Below, one piece after another: positions 58,075 to 64,000 of a stretch of DNA of 64,000 nt. The translations under genes and the position numbers were made by a program. The notes beneath the pieces were generated by a model. It made no database searches. It was given only the letters and a program-made list of their open reading frames with translations, and had not been told where the DNA came from. This stretch comes from an uncultured Bacteroidales bacterium (GTDB taxonomy: Bacteria; Bacteroidota; Bacteroidia; Bacteroidales; UBA932). The stretch covers positions 1 through 64,000 of the forward strand of contig CALVAD010000005.1 in the NCBI GenBank assembly GCA_944325495.1, in the 5' to 3' direction. Numbering within the stretch: position 1 is the stretch's first letter; every line of letters starts with the position of its first letter.

Positions 58075-60255
58075 ATGCATAGAATAACCGCTGTACTGGC
58101 CTCCCTGCTCATCTCGGCAGGGGGCGCCGTTTTTGCTCGGACCCACAGTTGGGAGGGCGTCCACCATCTTACCGTCGAAGAGGCCGCTGCGAATTTCAGC
58201 ACGCCTCCGGCGGATTTCGCCAGCCATGTGATCTGGGGCTGGGAAGGTCCGATGGACATGGAGACAATACGCCATGACCTCGACTCCATCAAGGCCAAGG
58301 GCTTCCGTTCCGTGATCTTCGAGGCAGGCTACCACCTCCCCTACGAATACCTATCCGACGACTGGTTCAAGGCAATACGTGCAGCCGTCAGGGAAGCCAA
58401 GAAGCGTGACCTCAAAGTCTGGATAATCGACGAGGGCAAATATCCCAGCGGCTTCGCCGGGGGCAAGTTCACTAAAGAGCGCCCCGAACTCAGGATGCAG
58501 GCGCTGATTCCCGTCGACACCGTCGGCGTGGACGCCGGCGGGTCAGTGACAGGATACAAGGTCGATCCGCGGGCCATAAGCGCCATCGCGCTCAGCCGCA
58601 GCGGTGCGCCGAGCCGCATGGTGCCCGTCATCAACGGCACGATCAGCTTCAAGGCGGGCGACGGCGGCTGGGACATCCTCGTGTCAGGAACCGACTTCCG
58701 CACCGGCCAGACCAGGGCCGTCAACAATCCCGACGGGCGCAAGGACACCTCCAACTCCCTGTGTGACTACCTCAACCCCGCAGCGGTGCGCCAGTTCCTC
58801 GACTGGACCCACGAGCAGTACAAGAAATACATTGGCGGCGAGTTCGGAAAGACAGTGCTGGGTTTCAGAGGCGACGAGCCCGACTTCGCCTACACGCCAT
58901 GGACGCCCGACATGGTCAGGGAGTTCAAGGCCCGAAAAGGCTATGACCCCACGCCCATGCTCGCAAGCCTGCTCGCGCCGGTGCGCAGCGTGGCGGAAGA
59001 GAGATTCAGAGCCGACTACTGGGACGTATGGTCGGATCTGTTCGCCGTGAACTTCTTCGGACAGCAGGCGGAATGGTGCGAGGAGAACGGCCTCGCCTAC
59101 ATCACACACCTCAACAACGACCACAACATGCCCGTGTGCATACGTGCGGAAGGCAATCTCTTCCGCGACCTCAGCAAGGTGCAGGTTCCCGGAGTGGACG
59201 CGATATGGAACCAGATATGGCCCGGGACAGTCAACGACTTCCCCAAGTTCGCGTCTTCGGTTTCGCATGTCTACGGCAAGCCGAGAGCCTTCAGCGAGAG
59301 CTTTGCCGCATACTACACCGCGCCCAGCATCGCCCAGGCCAGATACGCGGTCGACTACCAGATTGTTCGAGGCATCAATTTCTTCGAGTTCATGTTCTGG
59401 ATGGCCGGCTCCAGGAACAGCAACTGGATGAGCGACCCCGGAATGAAGGAGCTCAACGACTACACCAACCGCGCGACCTACCTCAACTCCGTAGGAGCGC
59501 CCGGCGCGAGGGTGGCCGTATACTACCCCACATCTACTTTCTGGCTCGACAACCAGGCAGTCAATGCCGACCTCGTGGAGATTGCGGAACTGCTGCTACA
59601 GCATCAATATGATTTCGACTGGGTCGACGACGACGCGTTCACCGAGGCCCTCTCGGCGGAGGACGGATGTTTCCGCAACCTCAGCGGCCAGACCTACTCC
59701 ACCCTCGTGATCCCGTCATGCGACGTTGTCTCCACCGAGGCATGGGAGCAGGTGGAGAAGTTCGCGTCCGCCGGGGGCAAGGTGCTGTTCTGGGGCCGCA
59801 AGCCCACGATGCTCGCCGGCATGACCTTCACGAAACCATCGGCAGTCCCCGACACTCCCGACTGGTATTACGAACCTTCGGTAAGCTGGACGCGCACGGT
59901 GGCAGCTGCGATGCCCGAGCCCGAAATGAAGCTGCTGCTTCCTCCTTCCGCACCGCGCGACAGGAGAGCCCGCACCGAAGCCGAGACAGCGCAGCCCGAC
60001 CCGGCTTCGTTCATCCGCTACACCCGCAGGGTGCTTGACGACGGAGCCATCTACCTGATATTCAACGAAGGCGAGCAGGAATGCAGCTTCAAGGCCGAAT
60101 TCGACGCAGCCGGAGCCGTGCGCGAATGGAACGCAGCCACCGGCGACATAAAGGCAATCGACGGGGGCGCCGGCTCCTCCGACGGCAGGACCGTGCTCGA
60201 AATGACTCTCGCCCCCTGGGAGAGCAGGATCATAAGCTTCTCGGAGCGGCAGTAA
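58075..60255 (+). CDS. GH106-like secreted glycoside hydrolase (possible alpha-L-rhamnosidase)
   Basis: This 726-residue protein has a signal peptide (MHRITAVLASLLISAGGAVFA). A TIM-barrel-like N-terminal half contains WGWEGPMDMETIRHDLDSIKAKG and WIIDEGKYPSGFAGG, then VLGFRGDEPDF and the GINFFEFMFWMAG segment, and a beta-rich C-terminus follows. The pattern resembles the catalytic part of GH106 rhamnosidases and related unclassified hydrolases, but the protein is shorter than GH106 members of about 1000 residues. With GH105 next to it, rhamnogalacturonan side-chain cleavage is likely. Exact family is uncertain. Confidence 0.65.
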   Translation: MHRITAVLASLLISAGGAVFARTHSWEGVHHLTVEEAAANFSTPPADFASHVIWGWEGPMDMETIRHDLDSIKAKGFRSVIFEAGYHLPYEYLSDDWFKAIRAAVREAKKRDLKVWIIDEGKYPSGFAGGKFTKERPELRMQALIPVDTVGVDAGGSVTGYKVDPRAISAIALSRSGAPSRMVPVINGTISFKAGDGGWDILVSGTDFRTGQTRAVNNPDGRKDTSNSLCDYLNPAAVRQFLDWTHEQYKKYIGGEFGKTVLGFRGDEPDFAYTPWTPDMVREFKARKGYDPTPMLASLLAPVRSVAEERFRADYWDVWSDLFAVNFFGQQAEWCEENGLAYITHLNNDHNMPVCIRAEGNLFRDLSKVQVPGVDAIWNQIWPGTVNDFPKFASSVSHVYGKPRAFSESFAAYYTAPSIAQARYAVDYQIVRGINFFEFMFWMAGSRNSNWMSDPGMKELNDYTNRATYLNSVGAPGARVAVYYPTSTFWLDNQAVNADLVEIAELLLQHQYDFDWVDDDAFTEALSAEDGCFRNLSGQTYSTLVIPSCDVVSTEAWEQVEKFASAGGKVLFWGRKPTMLAGMTFTKPSAVPDTPDWYYEPSVSWTRTVAAAMPEPEMKLLLPPSAPRDRRARTEAETAQPDPASFIRYTRRVLDDGAIYLIFNEGEQECSFKAEFDAAGAVREWNAATGDIKAIDGGAGSSDGRTVLEMTLAPWESRIISFSERQ

Positions 60256-60283
60256 TCATTCCATGTGACGGAAAGCTATCCGT

Positions 60284-60326
60284 CCGAACGGCTGTGCCTG
60301 TCACATTGTCAGGCACAGCCGTTCGG
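60284..60326. terminator. 17-bp perfect hairpin between converging genes
   Basis: Arms 60284-60300 and 60310-60326 (CCGAACGGCTGTGCCTG and complement) pair perfectly around a 9-nt loop. The TGA stop of the minus-strand murU-like gene lies in the loop, so its last codons form one arm. No long T-run is present. It can end both transcripts. Confidence 0.7.
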
Positions 60327-61032
60327 CTTCCGCCAGCTTCCCGGGGCTGCCGATGTCGATGATCCTGAGATCCGGGACATATACGCCGCGGATTTCCTGT
60401 GCGGCGGCGAAGCGCAGGTAGAAATCGGTTATCGAGAATTTCTCCGGCCACCCGCGCATCAGCTCAAACACTTCGGGGGAAATGATATGGATGCCGCAGA
60501 ACGACAGCCGGCGGCACTTCGAGGGGTCGAAGTCGGGATACGGACTTCTGACCTCCCCGGTGCGCACATTGGTCCAGCCGGCGAGCCGCATGCTGTCGTC
60601 GAAAAGCAGGAAACGGTCGGCGTCTTCCGAGTCGGTGACGAGCAGGGTCGCGAGCGATGCGGGGTCGTCGGCGGCCATGAACTTCCGCACGTCGAGGTCG
60701 CTGAGCATGTCGACATTGTGCACCAGGAAACGCCCGCCCTTCAGGAAAGGTTCCGCCCTGCGTATGCCGCCTCCGGTCTCCAGCGGCTGCTCCGTCTCGC
60801 GGGAGATGTCGATATGAACGCCGAAATTGCGGTTCTCCGCAAGAAAATCCTCTATCTGCGAGGCGAAATGGTGCACATTGACCACGAACCCGGTGAAGCC
60901 GGCGGCCTTCAGCTTCATGATCACGCGCTCCAGCATGGGCACGCCGCCCACCGGCACCAGCGCCTTGGGCATCCTGTCCGTAAGCGGGCGCAGCCTCGTG
61001 CCGAGCCCGGCCGCGAAGATCATCGCCTTCAT
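60301..61032 (-). CDS. murU: MurU-like sugar-1-phosphate nucleotidyltransferase
   Basis: This 243-residue nucleotidyltransferase has the signature MKAMIFAAGLGTRLRPLTD, then PKALVPVGGVPML, and the metal-binding VHNVDMLSD. It resembles MurU, which makes UDP-MurNAc from MurNAc-1-phosphate in the peptidoglycan recycling route that bypasses de novo synthesis. The gene overlaps the upstream kinase by ATGA, matching the AmgK-MurU pair. Other sugar-1-phosphate substrates are possible. Confidence 0.8.
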   Translation of the reverse strand: MKAMIFAAGLGTRLRPLTDRMPKALVPVGGVPMLERVIMKLKAAGFTGFVVNVHHFASQIEDFLAENRNFGVHIDISRETEQPLETGGGIRRAEPFLKGGRFLVHNVDMLSDLDVRKFMAADDPASLATLLVTDSEDADRFLLFDDSMRLAGWTNVRTGEVRSPYPDFDPSKCRRLSFCGIHIISPEVFELMRGWPEKFSITDFYLRFAAAQEIRGVYVPDLRIIDIGSPGKLAEAERLCLTM

Positions 61033-62054
61033 AGCACCTTGACTCCCGGGAGTATGGTGCTGCCGTTCCAGTCCTCCGAAAGCCTGAGCAGCAGTTCGGT
61101 AAGATAGGGATAGCGCTCGAACGGCTCCGAGGCGAGTTCGTGCAGGCTGCGCAGCACTCCGGGGAAGCAGTCGAGGAACAGCTGCTTGCGCTCCACGATG
61201 CCCCTGAACCCGTATGCACCCGTCTCCTGAAGCAGGCGCACGAGCGTGATCAGCCGGTAGCGGCGGCGGAAATCGTCGGCATCGACCGGACGGAACTCCT
61301 CCAGCGAGCGCAGGTAGACCTGCTCCAGCTCCTCACGCATGGACTTCGGGAAATGGGTGCCCGCATTCCACAGGAAGGACGCGAGATCGTACTGGACAGG
61401 ACCGCGGCGGCCGCCCTGGAAGTCGATGAAACAGGGCTCGTCATTCACTATCATTATGTTGCGGGCCTGGAAGTCGCGGTACATGAAAGTGTCGCCCTCG
61501 AAATCGGTGGAATCCTGCACCAGACGGTCGAAGTCGTCCTGAAGCCGTATCTCGTCGAACTCCAGGCCCGTCAGCTTGAGGAAATCGTATTTGAAATAGT
61601 TGATGTCGAAATTGACCATCCGGGCGTTGAACTCCCGGTCGGGGAAGCAGACGCCCCAGTCGAGGCCGGCGCCGACCTTGAACTGCACGGCGGGCAGCAG
61701 GGCTACGGTATCGTGTATCCATGCAAGCTGGCTCTCGGAGTAGGAGGCGTCGTCTATGGCGGGCTTCAGCAGCTCGAACAGCTGGCCGTCGCCCAGATCC
61801 TCCTGCAGGTAGCGCATTCCGTCGTCCGAGACGGCGTAAATGTGAGGGGCGTGCAGACCGGCGGACTCGAAACGCTCGGCGATCGTCAGGAAGGCGCGGT
61901 TCTCCGCCGCGTTCGTCCCCGCGCAGCCTATGACCGTGCCGGCGTCGCCGTTGATTCTATAGTATTTCCTCGCGCTGCCGGAAAGCGGAAGCAGCTCCCG
62001 GGAGGACGGACGGCAGCCCGACCAGTCCTCATAAAGTTTCGACAGAATATCCAT
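61029..62054 (-). CDS. amgK: AmgK-like anomeric sugar kinase (phosphotransferase family)
   Basis: This 341-residue protein has the aminoglycoside-phosphotransferase fold. The catalytic loop is MYRDFQARNIMIV and the metal site is CFIDFQGGRRGPVQYDLASF. AmgK phosphorylates MurNAc and GlcNAc at C1, giving the substrate of MurU, encoded directly downstream with ATGA overlap. The start MDILSKLYEDW at 62054 is chosen; a longer frame extends into the divergent porin gene and its promoter and is not credible. The call relies on the paired neighbour. Confidence 0.8.
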   Translation of the reverse strand: MDILSKLYEDWSGCRPSSRELLPLSGSARKYYRINGDAGTVIGCAGTNAAENRAFLTIAERFESAGLHAPHIYAVSDDGMRYLQEDLGDGQLFELLKPAIDDASYSESQLAWIHDTVALLPAVQFKVGAGLDWGVCFPDREFNARMVNFDINYFKYDFLKLTGLEFDEIRLQDDFDRLVQDSTDFEGDTFMYRDFQARNIMIVNDEPCFIDFQGGRRGPVQYDLASFLWNAGTHFPKSMREELEQVYLRSLEEFRPVDADDFRRRYRLITLVRLLQETGAYGFRGIVERKQLFLDCFPGVLRSLHELASEPFERYPYLTELLLRLSEDWNGSTILPGVKVL

Positions 62055-62076
62055 AACAGATACGAAAATACGCACT

Positions 62077-62109
62077 TTTGGGGGATTATCAAAAAAGTGT
62101 TTACCTTTG
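62077..62109 (+). promoter_or_regulatory. promoter of the porin gene
   Basis: TTTG at 62077-62080 and TACCTTTG at 62102-62109 are separated by 21 nt, a good Bacteroidota -33/-7 pair. The ATG lies only 10 nt after the -7 box, so the leader is almost absent or the true start is slightly downstream. Confidence 0.65.
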
Positions 62110-62118
62110 CAGATTGCG

Positions 62119-64000
62119 ATGAAATTGTTGTCACGAATATGGTTTCCCGCAGCCGTGCTCGTCTTCGCCTCCGCAGGCGCGGTCGACTTCGGCAGTTCCA
62201 GGCTTATGGCCGGAAGGATTCCGGCGCCTGAGGCGTTCGCGGACACCGTGATATACGACCCCTACGCCTACCGCTCGGGGCCGGTCGCCGACAGCCTGCT
62301 GAATTTCTCCGACAGCCTCCCGGACGACGAGGAGTTCTTCGACTTCGGCGACTCGCTCGGCAGCCGTCTCAGCCCGAGAGACTCGCTCAAGGCCCTGCTC
62401 GACTCCTCGCTCTGGGACAAGATAGACTCCATCTACATCGCCGACTCCACCGCAAAGGCCAGGGCCAGGTTCGAGGCCTGGTACAACTCGCTGTCGCCCA
62501 AGGAGCGCCGCAAGTACGACGCAGAGCAGAGAATGAACCTCAAGGCGGCGAGGGCGGACTCGCTGAGGCTCGTCAAGGAGGAGAAGCAGAACATACGCGA
62601 CAGCATCATCGCGGAGACGCCGCGCATCCTGGAGACCTACGCGCTTCCCGACTCCATGCAGTACAAGCGAATAATAAGCTGGACCGTGGACCAGGACTTC
62701 CATAAAATGGACATAGGCATCCCCGACACCTCGTACAACTACCGCTTCTACGACTATCCCTTCCAGCGCAACGACGTAAACGCCACCTGGCTCGGAGTCG
62801 CAGGCTCGGCCGTGCAGTACTACGACGTGCTCAAGCGCAAAAGCCGCGAGAGAGTCGACTTCTATGACGCCTATGAGAGCTGGAGCTTCTCGCCCGGGAC
62901 GCTCCCGCACTACAACACCAAGACCCCCTACACCGAGCTCGGCTACTTCGGGACGCTGCTGGCCGCGGACGAGAAGGAGTCCGACAACCTGCACATCTTC
63001 ACCACCCAGAACATAACTCCGGAGTTCAACTTCTCGCTGCTGTACGACAGGTTCGGCGGCGGAGGCATACTGGAGAACGAGGAGACCATAAACAAGACCG
63101 CGGTCGTGCAGGCCAACTATCTCGGCAAGCGCTACACGATGCATGCCGGCTACATCTACAACATGGTCTCACGCAAGGAGAACGGCGGCATCAACGACCT
63201 GACGTGGATACGCGACACCACGGTGGACGGCAGGGACATACGCGTGAACCTCACCGACGCCAGCTCGAAGATCAAGAAGAACACCGTGTTCCTCGACCAG
63301 CAGCTGCGCATACCCTTCAACTTCATACTGAAGATGAGGGCCCGCAGGGACAGCACCCTCAGCTTCGACTCCGACAGCCTCACGCGCGACGTGACCACGG
63401 CCTTCATAGGGCACAGCACGGAATTCTCCACCTACACGCGCAAGTACACCGACAACATCACCGACGACGCCGGCAGGGAGTTCTACAACAACGTGTTCAA
63501 CTACAACAACGAGGCGAGCGCCGACACGATGAGGGTCATGAAGCTCGACAACAAGTTCTTCATCCGGCTGCAGCCCTGGTCCAGCAAGGCCATTGTCTCG
63601 AAGCTGGACGTCGGCGTAGGCGATGTGCTGCGCACATATTTCGACAGCACCCTGGTAAGGCCGCAGAACCATACGGAGAACTCCTTCTATATCTACGCCG
63701 GAGCGGAAGGCCAGTTGCGCGACAAGTTCTTCTGGGACGCCAAGGCCAAGTACACGCTGTTCGGCCACGATTTCGGGGATTTCGAGATTTCGGCCAACGG
63801 GCGCTTCGACTTCTACCCCTTCCGAAGGGCGCGCAAGAGCCCCGTCTCCATAGGGGCGCATTTCGAGAGCACCCTGCTCGAACCCACATGGTACCAGCAG
63901 CATATCTACTCCAACCACTTCAAGTGGGACAACGATTTCGGAAAGATCTCCAACACCTCGGTCGTCGGGACCATCGACATCCCGAGATGGAGGCTGAACG
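62119..64000 (+). CDS. putative porin (Porin_10-like), 3' end beyond window
   Basis: The frame is open for 627 codons from ATG 62119 (MKLLSRIWFPAAVLVFASAG) to the window end. After the signal comes an Asp/Ser-rich and then charged helical region (about 55-160). The section LETYALPDSMQYKRIISW then starts the part conserved in the Bacteroidota putative porin family, with many alternating beta strands rich in Tyr, Phe and Asp as in outer-membrane barrels. Family members are about 650-1000 residues. It is divergent from the amgK-murU pair across 64 bp. Substrate unknown. Confidence 0.8.
   Translation, partial: MKLLSRIWFPAAVLVFASAGAVDFGSSRLMAGRIPAPEAFADTVIYDPYAYRSGPVADSLLNFSDSLPDDEEFFDFGDSLGSRLSPRDSLKALLDSSLWDKIDSIYIADSTAKARARFEAWYNSLSPKERRKYDAEQRMNLKAARADSLRLVKEEKQNIRDSIIAETPRILETYALPDSMQYKRIISWTVDQDFHKMDIGIPDTSYNYRFYDYPFQRNDVNATWLGVAGSAVQYYDVLKRKSRERVDFYDAYESWSFSPGTLPHYNTKTPYTELGYFGTLLAADEKESDNLHIFTTQNITPEFNFSLLYDRFGGGGILENEETINKTAVVQANYLGKRYTMHAGYIYNMVSRKENGGINDLTWIRDTTVDGRDIRVNLTDASSKIKKNTVFLDQQLRIPFNFILKMRARRDSTLSFDSDSLTRDVTTAFIGHSTEFSTYTRKYTDNITDDAGREFYNNVFNYNNEASADTMRVMKLDNKFFIRLQPWSSKAIVSKLDVGVGDVLRTYFDSTLVRPQNHTENSFYIYAGAEGQLRDKFFWDAKAKYTLFGHDFGDFEISANGRFDFYPFRRARKSPVSIGAHFESTLLEPTWYQQHIYSNHFKWDNDFGKISNTSVVGTIDIPRWRLN

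Noticed and set aside
62055..62246. N-terminal extension of the AmgK-like kinase
   Set aside because: It runs through the divergent promoter and the start of the porin gene, and the kinase homology begins at MDILSKLYEDW.

Overview
The window looks like a chromosomal segment from a GC-rich member of the Bacteroidota, most likely Bacteroidales. Three things point there: repeated TAnnTTTG -7 boxes in the intergenic gaps, the order of the division and cell-wall genes, and a set of plant-polysaccharide genes led by a membrane-bound propeller/AraC regulator. The exact genus cannot be set from this sequence alone; a gut or rumen fibre degrader is a reasonable inference.

Layout. 1-4200 is an accessory edge: the tail of an Rpn/PD-(D/E)XK-type gene, a MATE exporter, and a REP-associated tyrosine transposase (RAYT) lying between two identical 145-bp palindrome-ended repeats. 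A small membrane protein and a C/A-rich degenerate repeat tract follow. 4222-19469 is the dcw cluster on the plus strand: mraZ, rsmH, ftsL, ftsI, murE, mraY, murD, ftsW, murG, murC, ftsQ, ftsA, ftsZ, mostly joined by ATGA overlaps. Four TGTAA words spaced exactly 10 bp lie just before the mraZ promoter, and rsmH carries an unusual insertion of about 90 residues. gltX follows, then a repeat/terminator zone and a small lipoprotein.

21995-43691 is a pectin and hexuronate block. On the minus strand are truB, rpiB, a GH105 and a GH28. On the plus strand are kduD, kduI and a DUF4861 lipoprotein; then a GH43, uxaC, a YhcH-like protein and a GH115; then a propeller/AraC regulator, a CE12-CE8 esterase fusion, a flavodoxin-like oxidoreductase, kdgK, kdgA and a hexuronate MFS transporter. 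The secreted enzymes trim and de-esterify pectin and xylan-type glucuronoside. KduI/KduD and UxaC take up the unsaturated and saturated uronates. KdgK/KdgA split ketodeoxygluconate into pyruvate and glyceraldehyde 3-phosphate. No SusC/SusD pair is in the window, nor are UxaA/UxaB.

43764-56604 holds a DEAD-box helicase, a GH35, a TetR-lipoprotein-RND-TolC efflux operon, a tandem repeat, an MscS channel and a TauE-like permease. 56677-60255 returns to pectin side chains with a second GH105 and a GH106-like enzyme. 60301-62054 is an AmgK/MurU-like peptidoglycan-recycling pair on the minus strand, divergent from a large putative porin that runs off the end.

Long open frames antisense to the GC-rich genes are shadows and have been left out. 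No rRNA, tRNA or CRISPR array was recognised.
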